DNA from: Clostridia bacterium
GTDB taxonomy: Bacteria; Bacillota; Clostridia; Clostridiales; Clostridiaceae
NCBI GenBank assembly: GCA_009930125.1
Contig: RZYZ01000007.1
Location: forward strand, 1 to 25,300
DNA length: 25,300 bases
Reading direction: 5' to 3'
Shown here: positions 15,622-23,103 of the stretch, piece by piece
How positions within the stretch are numbered: the stretch's first letter is position 1
How the letters are laid out: each line of letters opens with the position of its first letter
The notes under the pieces: model-generated
Seen by the model: the letters and a program-made list of their open reading frames with translations, nothing else
Database searches by the model: none
Told to the model about the DNA's origin: nothing
Position numbers and translations under genes: made by a program

Positions 15622-15656
15622 AGGGATACCTTGAATAAGGTATCCCTATTGCTTTT
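15622..15656 (+). terminator. Intrinsic terminator after ireB
   Basis: A perfect 11-bp stem AGGGATACCTT/AAGGTATCCCT (15622-15632 with 15637-15647) with loop GAAT is followed by ATTGCTTTT. Confidence 0.8.
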
Positions 15657-15721
15657 ATTCTCATTATGTGCAAGAATGATACGATAAAAACATAAGGTTT
15701 TTTAAGGGAAGTTTGATACAA

Positions 15722-15727
15722 TATAAT
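15722..15727 (+). promoter_or_regulatory. Probable -10 of the ruvX transcript
   Basis: TATAAT lies 31 bases before the ruvX ATG, just after the ireB terminator. The -35 at the right distance (TTTTTA) is poor, so the promoter is only probable. Confidence 0.5.
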
Positions 15728-15758
15728 AGTATCAATTTGAAAGGATTTAAATTTATTG

Positions 15759-16178
15759 ATGAGGTATATTGGACTGGATGTTGGCGATAGAACCATAGGG
15801 GTTGCGGTAAGCGATCCGTTAGGGTATACCGCCCAAGGAATAACTACTGTGAGAAGAAAGTCGCTTGAAAAGGATTTTGAAAAACTTCGAGAGATTTTCA
15901 AAGATTACGAAATTCTGGAAATCGTTGTGGGACTTCCTAAAAACATGAATGGAACCATTGGACCCCAGGCTGAAAAAGCCATGGAGTTCGGCAGGGTTCT
16001 TGAGGAAGAATTCGGACACAAGGTGATTTACTGGGATGAAAGGCTTACAACCATGGCTGCACACAGAGCCATGCTGGAAGCGGATATGTCCAGAAAAAAG
16101 AGGAAAACTCTGGTAGATAAGATTGCAGCCACCTATATACTTCAGGGATATTTAGATAAACTTAGCAGCACAAAATAA
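15759..16178 (+). CDS. ruvX: RuvX/YqgF family nuclease (pre-16S rRNA processing, putative Holliday junction resolvase)
   Basis: The RNase H-like fold is clear: MRYIGLDVGDRTIGVAVSD with the metal-binding Asp7, VVGLPKNMNG, YWDERLTT and the C-terminal VDKIAATYILQGYL carrying the last acidic residue. The protein is 139 residues, normal for the family. Proteins of this family mature the 5' end of 16S rRNA in Escherichia coli and were first proposed as resolvases. AAGGA is 13 bases before the ATG, rather far; a TTG at 15756 is 10 bases away and may be used instead. A DUF1292 gene follows after 17 bases. Confidence 0.92.
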   Translation: MRYIGLDVGDRTIGVAVSDPLGYTAQGITTVRRKSLEKDFEKLREIFKDYEILEIVVGLPKNMNGTIGPQAEKAMEFGRVLEEEFGHKVIYWDERLTTMAAHRAMLEADMSRKKRKTLVDKIAATYILQGYLDKLSSTK

Positions 16179-16195
16179 ACAAAGAGGTGAAAATT

Positions 16196-16465
16196 ATGGA
16201 AGACATGACAGATTTAATTGTACTTACGGATGAAGACGGAAATGAAGTGGAAGTTGAAGTCGTAACAAGAATGGAAATAGAAGATGTTGAATATTTCATC
16301 GTTTCTCCCGTCGAAAGTGATGAGGAAGAACCTGTATTTACAGCTCTCAAGGTTGTGTATGACGAAGAGGGTAATGAATTTTTCGAAACCGTTGAAGATG
16401 ATGTGGAAATCGCCATGATTGAAGAGGCATACAGCGTTATATTCGACGAAGACGGATTGAATTAA
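16196..16465 (+). CDS. DUF1292 family protein (YrzB-like)
   Basis: The 89-residue acidic protein reads LIVLTDEDGNEVEVEVV, then VEYFIVSPVE, ALKVVYDEEGNEFFETVED and FEDD-type repeats, as in YrzB/DUF1292 proteins that commonly follow ruvX in Firmicutes. GAGGTG (16184-16189) fixes the ATG at 16196; the in-frame GTG at 16187 lies inside that site. The biochemical role is not known. One base separates its stop from the fur start. Confidence 0.87.
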   Translation: MEDMTDLIVLTDEDGNEVEVEVVTRMEIEDVEYFIVSPVESDEEEPVFTALKVVYDEEGNEFFETVEDDVEIAMIEEAYSVIFDEDGLN

Positions 16466-16466
16466 T

Positions 16467-16964
16467 ATGGTAACCACTTATACCAGTGAAGAACTTCAGA
16501 CCATAACCAGTAAACTTAAGAAAAGCGGTTATAAGCTGACCCCCCAGAGACAGGCGATTGTTGATGCAATCATCGAAAGTGTGGGGGAACATCTGACCGT
16601 GGAAGAATTATTTGAAATCGTTAAGGTGAAGAGGCCGGAAATCGGTCTTGCCACTGTTTATAGAACAATCATGCTGATGCATGAGGAAAATATTGTTACA
16701 CGACTGGATCTTAAAGATGGAACTGCAAGATATGAACTGACCAGGTCAGATGAAGAACATACACATCATCACCTGATCTGCATCAGATGTTCCAAAGTTT
16801 ACGAGTTCATGGGTGACCTCCTGGATCCTTTAGAAGAGGAGATTGGTAGAAAGTATAATTTCAAGATTCTCGATCATAGCCTTAAATTTTACGGTATTTG
16901 TAATGAGTGCGCTAAAGAGGAAGAACTTAAGGAGGAAACAAATAATGGCAAAAGAGAAGGATAA
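16467..16964 (+). CDS. fur: Fur-family metal-responsive repressor
   Basis: The 165-residue protein has a winged helix (SGYKLTPQRQAIVDAI, then RPEIGLATVYRTIMLM) and a dimerisation domain with the metal-site cluster HTHHHLIC. Two CxxC pairs for structural zinc are present: CIRC and CNEC. The KLTPQR, PEIGLATVYRT and HHHLIC wording is nearer Bacillus Fur than PerR or Zur, but subfamily calls from motifs are not final. It starts one base after the DUF1292 stop with only a weak ribosome-binding site, so translation is probably coupled. Its last 20 bases overlap the RNase J gene, whose GGAGG lies inside fur. Confidence 0.85.
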   Translation: MVTTYTSEELQTITSKLKKSGYKLTPQRQAIVDAIIESVGEHLTVEELFEIVKVKRPEIGLATVYRTIMLMHEENIVTRLDLKDGTARYELTRSDEEHTHHHLICIRCSKVYEFMGDLLDPLEEEIGRKYNFKILDHSLKFYGICNECAKEEELKEETNNGKREG

Positions 16965-18612
16965 TGTTAAAATTATACCTCTTGGCGGTACAAATGAAAT
17001 TGGCAAGAACATGACAGTAATAGAATATAAGGATGAAATCATCGTGGTGGATAGCGGTTTGAAATTCCCTGATGATGACATGCTTGGTATTGACGTAGTT
17101 ATTCCTGACATCACCTATCTAGTGAAGAATCAGGACAAAATCAAGGGGATCTTCATAACCCATGGTCATGAAGATCACATAGGAGCACTGCCATATGTGT
17201 TGAAGCAGATCAATGTTCCTGTATATGCGACAAAGCTGACAGCAGCTTTAATCAATCTGAAACTTACGGAGCATCGCATTCAGGATGTGGTGACCGTGAA
17301 TATTGTGAAGGCGAAAGATGTGATCAAACTGGACAAGATGTCCGTGGAATACATCAAAGTCAATCACTCCATTGCAGATGCCTGTGCCCTTGCAATACAC
17401 ACCCCACTGGGTGCTGTAGTGCATACCGGGGACTTCAAGATAGACTATACTCCTGTTGATGGAGAAGTCATTGATCTGCAGAGATTTGCAGAATTAGGAA
17501 AAAGAGGGGTACTGGCCCTTTTATGCGATTCAACAAACGTTGAAAGAGAAGGATTCACCATCTCTGAATCTTCTGTGGGAGACAGCTTCAAAAGAATATT
17601 CCACGGTGTTCAGGGAAGAATCATCATTTCAACCTTCGCATCCAATATCCATAGAATCCAGCAGATCATAGAAGCAGGAATCGCTGCAGGAAGAAAAATT
17701 GCAGTTTCCGGAAGATCGATGGAAAACATCATTCCGATCGCCATCGATCTGGGATATATCACCATCGATGAAAAGCATCTGATTTCCATCGATGATGTGA
17801 AAAAATATCCGGATAATCAGATTGTGATTGTGACCACAGGAAGCCAGGGAGAACCCATGGCTGCGCTGTCAAGAATGGCAAACAACATGCATAGGAAAAT
17901 CCAGGTGAAACAGGGCGATACAGTTGTATTCTCTTCCTCACCGATTCCAGGTAATGAGAAGCCGATTTTCAGAACCATAGATAAGCTTGCTCAGCTTGGT
18001 GCAGAAGTGGTTTACGGAAAGCTGGAAGCCATTCATGTATCTGGTCATGCATGCAAGGAAGAAATCAAACTGATGCATACACTGACAAAGCCAAGAAATC
18101 TGATTCCTGTTCACGGAGAATACAGAATGCTGAGAGAACACAGAGATCTGGGCATGAGACTCGGAATGAGTGGAAACAACATCGTCATTCCTGAGAATGG
18201 CGACGTCATCGAAGTATTCAGAAAAGGAATCAAGAAAGTGGGTACTGTGAATTCAGGACACGTTCTGATTGATGGACTAGGCGTTGGTGATGTAGGAAGA
18301 ATCGTACTACGGGACAGAAAGCATCTGTCTGAAGATGGAATCATCACCGTGGTTGTGACCATGGAGAAGGAAAGCGGCTTAGTGGTTGCAGGTCCGGACA
18401 TCATAACAAGAGGATTCGTATATGTGAAAGAAGCGGAAGCACTTATGGACAGTTCCAGAAAAGTGGTCATGGATGCGCTGACAGAATGTGAAGACAAACA
18501 TATCACGGACTGGAACATCCTGAAGAATATCATCAAGGATACACTGAAGAATCATCTTTTCGAGAAAACAAAGAGAAGACCCATGATTCTACCAATCATC
18601 ATGGAAGTGTAA
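16945..18612 (+). CDS. rnj: Ribonuclease J
   Basis: RNase J is a metallo-beta-lactamase/beta-CASP nuclease with 5'-3' exonuclease and endonuclease activity in mRNA decay and rRNA maturation. The 555-residue protein shows LGGTNEIGKNM, the metal motif THGHEDHIGALPY, VHTGDFKID, a beta-CASP domain (STFASNIHRIQQII, GRSMENI, GSQGEP), SGHACKEE and IPVHGEYRML, and a C-terminal domain. The start at 16945 is set by AGGAGG 9 bases upstream; longer frames to 16843 run inside fur. It overlaps fur by 20 bases and precedes a YlbF-family gene by 16 bases. Confidence 0.95.
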   Translation: MAKEKDNVKIIPLGGTNEIGKNMTVIEYKDEIIVVDSGLKFPDDDMLGIDVVIPDITYLVKNQDKIKGIFITHGHEDHIGALPYVLKQINVPVYATKLTAALINLKLTEHRIQDVVTVNIVKAKDVIKLDKMSVEYIKVNHSIADACALAIHTPLGAVVHTGDFKIDYTPVDGEVIDLQRFAELGKRGVLALLCDSTNVEREGFTISESSVGDSFKRIFHGVQGRIIISTFASNIHRIQQIIEAGIAAGRKIAVSGRSMENIIPIAIDLGYITIDEKHLISIDDVKKYPDNQIVIVTTGSQGEPMAALSRMANNMHRKIQVKQGDTVVFSSSPIPGNEKPIFRTIDKLAQLGAEVVYGKLEAIHVSGHACKEEIKLMHTLTKPRNLIPVHGEYRMLREHRDLGMRLGMSGNNIVIPENGDVIEVFRKGIKKVGTVNSGHVLIDGLGVGDVGRIVLRDRKHLSEDGIITVVVTMEKESGLVVAGPDIITRGFVYVKEAEALMDSSRKVVMDALTECEDKHITDWNILKNIIKDTLKNHLFEKTKRRPMILPIIMEV

Positions 18613-18628
18613 TAGGAGGGCAGATAAG

Positions 18629-18976
18629 TTGAATATATACGATAAATTCAATGAATTGGCAGCAGAACTGAAAGTGAATCCTGATGTGGTCGCCTTCAGG
18701 GAAGCAGCTCTTAAAATTCAGTCTGATGAAAAGAAGACCAAAATGCTGGAGGATTTCAGAAAAATCCAGATTGCAGCATATACCGAATCGATGGAGAGCG
18801 GGAAGGTTTCAGATGAAACCACAGAACAGATGCAGAATTTCGCATCGGTCATCAAGACCAATCCTGACATCAATGAGTATCTGCAGGCGGAAGTCAGATT
18901 TTCCATTCTGTTTGAAGACATGATGAAAATCATCAATGATGCCGTCGGTGTGGATATCATCGGAGCAGGAAAATAA
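18629..18976 (+). CDS. YlbF/YmcA family protein
   Basis: The 115-residue, mostly helical protein has the YlbF/YmcA (DUF964) pattern: YDKFNELAAELKVNPDVVAFREA, then LEDFRKIQ and a C-terminal helical hairpin ending FEDMMKIINDAVG. In Bacillus, YlbF and YmcA with YaaT form a complex that alters RNase Y cleavage. The start is TTG at 18629, with GGAGGG 8 bases before it. It is co-directional with RNase J and 16 bases downstream, so both are likely on one transcript and both act in RNA turnover. Confidence 0.85.
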   Translation: MNIYDKFNELAAELKVNPDVVAFREAALKIQSDEKKTKMLEDFRKIQIAAYTESMESGKVSDETTEQMQNFASVIKTNPDINEYLQAEVRFSILFEDMMKIINDAVGVDIIGAGK

Positions 18977-19003
18977 AAGAAGTCAAAATAGAATGATGAT
19001 ATG

Positions 19004-19034
19004 GGAAGCAGTGAGATGTAATCTTGCTGCTTTC
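19004..19034 (+). terminator. Intrinsic terminator after the YlbF gene
   Basis: GGAAGCAG pairs with CTGCTTTC, and the stem continues through two G-T pairs into AGAT/ATCT with a GTA loop. T-rich sequence follows (TTTCTTCATTGTTT). Confidence 0.75.
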
Positions 19035-19138
19035 TTCATTGTTTGCTGCAGTTCAGGGAAATATGCATAATTTTTTCTGACTTAAACCGGTTACATGCGA
19101 GAAGGAAGCTGTAAACTTACCACAGGTCAAGGTTTTTG

Positions 19139-19147
19139 TGCTATAAT
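19139..19147 (+). promoter_or_regulatory. Extended -10 promoter of typA
   Basis: TGCTATAAT is a consensus extended -10, 33 bases before the typA start codon. No good -35 at 17 bases is seen. Confidence 0.6.
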
Positions 19148-19179
19148 ACATTGTTAGATACGAAAAATGGAGGAATAAG

Positions 19180-20997
19180 ATGTCATATAAGAGAGAGAAT
19201 GTCAGAAACATAGCGATTATTGCCCACGTTGACCATGGTAAAACCACACTGGTGGATGCTATGCTGAGACAGTCCAATAACTATAGAAGCAATGAAAAAG
19301 TAGAAGAAAGAGTGATGGATTCCAATGATCTGGAAAAAGAGAGAGGAATTACAATTCTTTCTAAAAATACATCCATAACTTACAAAGGTTATAGAATCAA
19401 TATTGTCGACACACCAGGTCATGCTGACTTCGGTGGAGAAGTGGAAAGAGTACTCATGATGGTGGACTCTGTACTGCTTGTTGTAGACTCTAATGAAGGT
19501 GCTATGCCTCAGACCAAATTTGTTTTAAAGAAGGCGCTGGAAGCCGGACTGAATCCGATGGTCGTTGTAAATAAGATCGACAAGAAAGATGCCAGACCGG
19601 ATGAAGTCATCGATGAAGTCTTTGACCTTTTCGTGGAGCTTGGCGCAACAGATGAGCAGTGTGATTTCCCGATCATCTATGCCTCTGCGAAAGACGGGTA
19701 TTCAGGCGAGAACACGGATGATGAAATGACGGATATGATTCCTCTGCTGGATAAGATCATAGATTATGTGAAGCCACCGGAAGGAGATATTGCAGGACCA
19801 CTTCAGATGCTGGTTACAACTCTGGACCACAACAACTTTGTGGGAAAGATTGCCATCGGTAAGATTGTAAGAGGTATTGCTAAAAGAAATCAGCCTATTG
19901 CAATAATTGAAACAGATGGTACGATTAAGAAGACAACCATATCCAATCTCTATCTATATGATGGATTAAAGAGAGTAGATACAGAAGAAGCTGCCATAGG
20001 CGATATCGTTGCCATCTCAGGAATCGGTGATGTTCACATCGGTGACACCGTAACAGATGCCAATGCACCGGAAGCACTTCCTTTTGTGCATATTGATGAA
20101 CCGACACTATCCATGAATTTCATGGTCAACGATTCTCCCTTTGCCGGACAGGATGGAAAGTTCATCACATCCAGACATCTGAGAGACCGACTGATGAAAG
20201 AACTGGAGACCAATGTGTCTTTACGTGTGAATGAACTCACACCGGATACCTTTGAGGTTTCAGGGCGAGGAGAACTCCATCTTTCCATACTCATTGAAAC
20301 CATGAGAAGAGAAGGGTTCGAGCTTCAGGTTTCAAAGCCTAGAGTCATCAACAAAGAGGTGGACGGGGTAACCATGGAACCGATGGAATACCTGACTATC
20401 GACGTACCTGAAGAATTCATGGGCAATGTCATGGAGAAACTGGGGCCAAGAAAAGCGGAAATGGTCAATATGACATCAGCTGTCAATGGATACACCAGAC
20501 TGGAATTTGTGATTCCTGCAAGAGGACTCATCGGGTTCAGAAATGAATTTATGACCGATACACGCGGAAACGGAATCATGAACCATGTTTTCCAGGGATA
20601 TGAGAAAGTCAAAGGCGAAATGCCTGGAAGAAGCAGAGGCTCTCTGGTGGTGTTTGAAACTGGAGAAGCCATCACCTACGGTTTATACAATGCTCAGGAA
20701 AGAGGAACCCTCTTCATTGAAGCAGGAACGCCTGTTTATGCAGGTATGGTCTGTGGAGAATGCTCCAGAGCGGAAGACATCGATGTCAATGTCTGCAAGA
20801 AGAAACAGCTGACCAATACCCGATCCTCAGGAGCAGATGATGCCTTGAAGCTGGTTCCTGTAAAGAAAATGACATTGGAGAACTATCTGGAGTTCGCTGC
20901 AGAAGACGAAATAGTGGAAGTGACTCCACTTAATATCCGATTAAGAAAGAAATTCCTTGATCATACACAGAGAAAGAGAGCTGCAAGAAACAAATAA
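19180..20997 (+). CDS. typA: Translational GTPase TypA/BipA
   Basis: TypA is a ribosome-binding GTPase needed for ribosome assembly and growth under stress or cold. The 605-residue protein has the G motifs AHVDHGKTT (about 15-23), the switch I threonine in RGITILSKN, DTPGHADFGGEVERVL and NKIDKKDARPDEV. Elongation factor-like domains II, III and V follow, then the TypA-specific C-terminal domain (RGLIGFRNEFMTDTRG, NTRSSGADDALKL). GGAGG lies 6 bases before the ATG. It has its own promoter and terminator-bounded upstream region; mltG follows with no terminator between. Confidence 0.96.
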   Translation: MSYKRENVRNIAIIAHVDHGKTTLVDAMLRQSNNYRSNEKVEERVMDSNDLEKERGITILSKNTSITYKGYRINIVDTPGHADFGGEVERVLMMVDSVLLVVDSNEGAMPQTKFVLKKALEAGLNPMVVVNKIDKKDARPDEVIDEVFDLFVELGATDEQCDFPIIYASAKDGYSGENTDDEMTDMIPLLDKIIDYVKPPEGDIAGPLQMLVTTLDHNNFVGKIAIGKIVRGIAKRNQPIAIIETDGTIKKTTISNLYLYDGLKRVDTEEAAIGDIVAISGIGDVHIGDTVTDANAPEALPFVHIDEPTLSMNFMVNDSPFAGQDGKFITSRHLRDRLMKELETNVSLRVNELTPDTFEVSGRGELHLSILIETMRREGFELQVSKPRVINKEVDGVTMEPMEYLTIDVPEEFMGNVMEKLGPRKAEMVNMTSAVNGYTRLEFVIPARGLIGFRNEFMTDTRGNGIMNHVFQGYEKVKGEMPGRSRGSLVVFETGEAITYGLYNAQERGTLFIEAGTPVYAGMVCGECSRAEDIDVNVCKKKQLTNTRSSGADDALKLVPVKKMTLENYLEFAAEDEIVEVTPLNIRLRKKFLDHTQRKRAARNK

Positions 20998-21031
20998 ACA
21001 ATAAATGATAATGAGCCGGGGGGGACGACCA

Positions 21032-22054
21032 TTGAAGAAATTCCTGATTTTTCTACTGATTTTAGTTCTGGTACTGGGCGGAGCTGCACTTTACGGATGG
21101 AACTACTATAACGATGTGGGTGAGAGACCACTGACAACAGATGAAGAGATTATTGAAATCACTGTAGAACCCAACGACAATTTCAGTCGACTGATTACCA
21201 GACTGGGCGAGGAAGGTCTCGTGAGAAACGTCCTTCTGACCCGTATTTATTTCAGAATGAATCCCATAGAAACCGCATTGAAACCAGGAACCTTTGAAGT
21301 GAATGCCAAAGGAACCTTACATGAGATCATCACCGAACTGAACGAGGGTGAGGATATCTATGAAGTCACCGTGGTGATTCCTGAAGGGCTGACCATTGAT
21401 CAGATGGGAGAAGTCTTTGAGGAAAAGGGACTGTTTACGAAAGACGAATTCATTGAAGCCACCAAGAGCTACATCGTGCCCAGCTGGCTGGAGAATATTG
21501 AAGAGAGAAGACATGTGCTGGAAGGGTTTCTTGCACCTGCCACCTACAAGCTGAAGATCGGCCAGACACCTGGATATGTTGTGGACATCATGTATAAAGC
21601 ATTTGTCAACAGAATGTACAGCGTCATCGAAGAGCTTGGTGAAAATCTGCCCACATCCGAATGGAATGAAATTGTGACCATTGCTTCCATGATCGAACGT
21701 GAAGCGGCCAATACAGCTGAAATGCCTAGAGTAAGTTCTGTGATCTACAACAGACTAACAAAAGGGCAGAAGCTTCAGATTGATGCCACTGTCGTGTATG
21801 CCCTTGGACTGACCTCCAAGGATAAGGTGACTCTGGACGACCTGGAGGTGGAATCACCTTTCAACACGTATCGCGTCGGCAGTCTGCCTATAGGACCCAT
21901 TTCCAATCCGGGTGCCGCAGCGATCAGAGCAGCACTGAAGCCAGAGTATACGGAGTATTTCTATTATGTTCTGGATCCATCCATAGGGGAGCATTTCTTC
22001 ACAGATGACTATGATGTGTTTCTGCAGAAGAAGAATGAATTTGCTGGTGAATAA
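21032..22054 (+). CDS. mltG: Endolytic peptidoglycan transglycosylase MltG
   Basis: MltG cuts nascent glycan strands near the membrane. The protein has a short N-terminal membrane anchor (KKFLIFLLILVLVLGGAAL), a LysM-like region with YxxxPGTF-type wording (LKPGTFEVN), and a YceG catalytic domain with Glu222 in ASMIEREAANTAEMPRVSSV, LQIDATVVYALG and FNTYRVGSLPIGPISNPG. TTG 21032 gives the usual LKKFL start and has a G-rich ribosome-binding site (seven G, 21018-21024) 7 bases upstream. ATG 21005 or 21011 would add seven to nine residues but lack such a site. The protein is about 340 residues. It lies in the same order relative to ruvX as Bacillus yrrL, with the fur-typA genes inserted between. 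Confidence 0.92.
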   Translation: MKKFLIFLLILVLVLGGAALYGWNYYNDVGERPLTTDEEIIEITVEPNDNFSRLITRLGEEGLVRNVLLTRIYFRMNPIETALKPGTFEVNAKGTLHEIITELNEGEDIYEVTVVIPEGLTIDQMGEVFEEKGLFTKDEFIEATKSYIVPSWLENIEERRHVLEGFLAPATYKLKIGQTPGYVVDIMYKAFVNRMYSVIEELGENLPTSEWNEIVTIASMIEREAANTAEMPRVSSVIYNRLTKGQKLQIDATVVYALGLTSKDKVTLDDLEVESPFNTYRVGSLPIGPISNPGAAAIRAALKPEYTEYFYYVLDPSIGEHFFTDDYDVFLQKKNEFAGE

Positions 22055-22058
22055 TCTG

Positions 22059-22100
22059 AAATCCTCTTATCCCGATGATGGGATAAGAGGATTTATTTTT
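22059..22100 (+). terminator. Strong intrinsic terminator after mltG
   Basis: A perfect 15-bp stem (22059-22073 with 22080-22094) with loop GATGAT is followed by ATTTTT. Confidence 0.93.
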
Positions 22101-22126
22101 GATTTGTAGAATAATGATGCTAGAAT
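22099..22126 (+). promoter_or_regulatory. Probable promoter of the cyclo-ligase gene
   Basis: TTGATT (22099-22104) and TAGAAT (22121-22126) are 16 bases apart. The -35 begins in the T-tract of the preceding terminator. Confidence 0.5.
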
Positions 22127-22158
22127 AGGACTAGAGTAAAAAACGTTTGGAGGATGCC

Positions 22159-22740
22159 ATGTTACAAGTAGATCCAATAATCAGGCAGGAGAAGAAGGGG
22201 CTGAGAAAAGAGCTCATTGAAAGACTGAGGAGTTTAGATAGCGCATACAGGAAAGAAGCTTCCGAGAAAATGCTTCAGGAAATCATCACCCAGAAGGATT
22301 ATCTCCTGGCGGGTACGATTTTTATATATGTAGGCACGGAGACTGAGGTGGACACCAGTCTTATCATTCAGGATGCCCTTGCCAAGGGAAAGAAGGTGGT
22401 GGTGCCCAAAACCATCGAACTGGGTCATATGGAAGCCTGTGAAATAGATTCCATGGAAGATCTTCATCCTGGAAGACATGGTATTCTGGAACCGGAAAAC
22501 ACCATGTACAGACTGGAACCGGATAAAATAGATGTGGCATTCATACCCTGTGTCGCCTATACGAGGGAAGGGTACAGACTAGGATATGGGGGTGGATTCT
22601 ATGACCGGTTTCTTCCTAGAGGAAAATTCAAAAGAATTCTGCTGGCATTTGGCGCCATGGAAGTAAAGAAGCTTCCTGTCGATCATTTTGATGAGAAAGT
22701 CCAGGGGATTCTTACAGAACAAGGGTATGAAGAAATATAG
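22159..22740 (+). CDS. 5-formyltetrahydrofolate cyclo-ligase
   Basis: This enzyme uses ATP to convert 5-formyltetrahydrofolate to 5,10-methenyltetrahydrofolate. The 193-residue protein has a basic N-terminal helix (KKGLRKELIERLRSLD), IFIYVGTETEVDTSLII, VVVPKT, and the ATP-site signature RLGYGGGFYDRFL with Lys following. GGAGG (22149-22153) lies 5 bases before the ATG at 22159; the TTG at 22147 overlaps that site and is not the start. It has its own probable promoter and terminator, so it is likely monocistronic. Confidence 0.92.
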   Translation: MLQVDPIIRQEKKGLRKELIERLRSLDSAYRKEASEKMLQEIITQKDYLLAGTIFIYVGTETEVDTSLIIQDALAKGKKVVVPKTIELGHMEACEIDSMEDLHPGRHGILEPENTMYRLEPDKIDVAFIPCVAYTREGYRLGYGGGFYDRFLPRGKFKRILLAFGAMEVKKLPVDHFDEKVQGILTEQGYEEI

Positions 22741-22909
22741 ATAAAGAAATGAGGAGCCTACGGGCTCTTTTTTCATGAATTAGATTTGACCTGTTTTTTC
22801 TGATGAGGGTCATCGGAGAATCAGTCTTCTTGAATCCTGGTTTGATTGTACACTCTGTGCCTTTTCCCATGATATGCACGAACCCTCTGATGATTTCTTC
22901 ATCTCTCAT
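22712..22909 (-). CDS. Doubtful small ORF overlapping the cyclo-ligase gene tail to tail
   Basis: The 65-codon frame begins MRDEEIIRGFVHIMGKG at 22909. Its ATG overlaps the stop of a 7-codon ORF, MIRDYIK (22929-22906), that has a good GAGGTG ribosome-binding site and a TATAAT upstream. The last 18 or so codons run through the cyclo-ligase terminator and coding end and look accidental. It may be a frameshifted remnant, a coupled small gene or chance. No family is recognised. Confidence 0.3.
   Translation of the reverse strand: MRDEEIIRGFVHIMGKGTECTIKPGFKKTDSPMTLIRKNRSNLIHEKRARRLLISLSIFLHTLVL
22754..22773 (+). terminator. Intrinsic terminator after the cyclo-ligase gene
   Basis: GAGCC/GGCTC with loop TACG is followed by six T residues; two further wobble pairs may lengthen the stem. 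Confidence 0.85.
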
Positions 22910-22957
22910 TTGATGTAATCTCTGATCATAGTGCACCTCGCTTTTATCAATAGCATT

Positions 22958-22963
22958 ATTATA
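22958..22963 (-). promoter_or_regulatory. Possible minus-strand -10 before the small ORF pair
   Basis: On the minus strand this reads TATAAT, 28 bases before the MIRDYIK start codon and followed by GAGGTG. No -35 at the right distance is convincing. Confidence 0.35.
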
Positions 22964-23059
22964 CAATACTATGTACTGAAAATATTCACATTAAGCCGTA
23001 ATTATGTAGAAATGATGAGAAAATCTAAACAATATGGTAAAAGATTGTACAAATTGTTC

Positions 23060-23068
23060 TGCTATAAT
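23060..23068 (+). promoter_or_regulatory. Extended -10 promoter of the ku-ligD operon
   Basis: TGCTATAAT is a consensus extended -10, 35 bases before the ku start and followed by GGGGTGA. There is no good -35, and no clear sigma-G-type sequence of the kind known for Bacillus ku-ligD. Confidence 0.55.
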
Positions 23069-23103
23069 GACGCTAATAATGTAGAGATAAAGGGGTGATT
23101 TTT

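Larger units (their letters stand above)
22774..23094. other. Intergenic region before ku
   Basis: The left part holds the doubtful minus-strand ORFs. A minus-strand TATAAT lies at 22963-22958 and a CACCTC (minus-strand GAGGTG) at 22934-22939. The right part, 22980-23059, is AT-rich with no gene, and the ku promoter follows. No RNA gene was recognised. Confidence 0.5.

Noticed and set aside
16843..16944. N-terminal extension of RNase J back to 16843
   Set aside because: The extra residues are encoded inside fur and do not resemble RNase J; AGGAGG at 16930-16935 marks the true start.
23045..23068. TTGTAC at 23045 as the -35 of ku
   Set aside because: It is only 12 bases from the TATAAT, too close for sigma-A; the extended -10 alone explains the promoter better.
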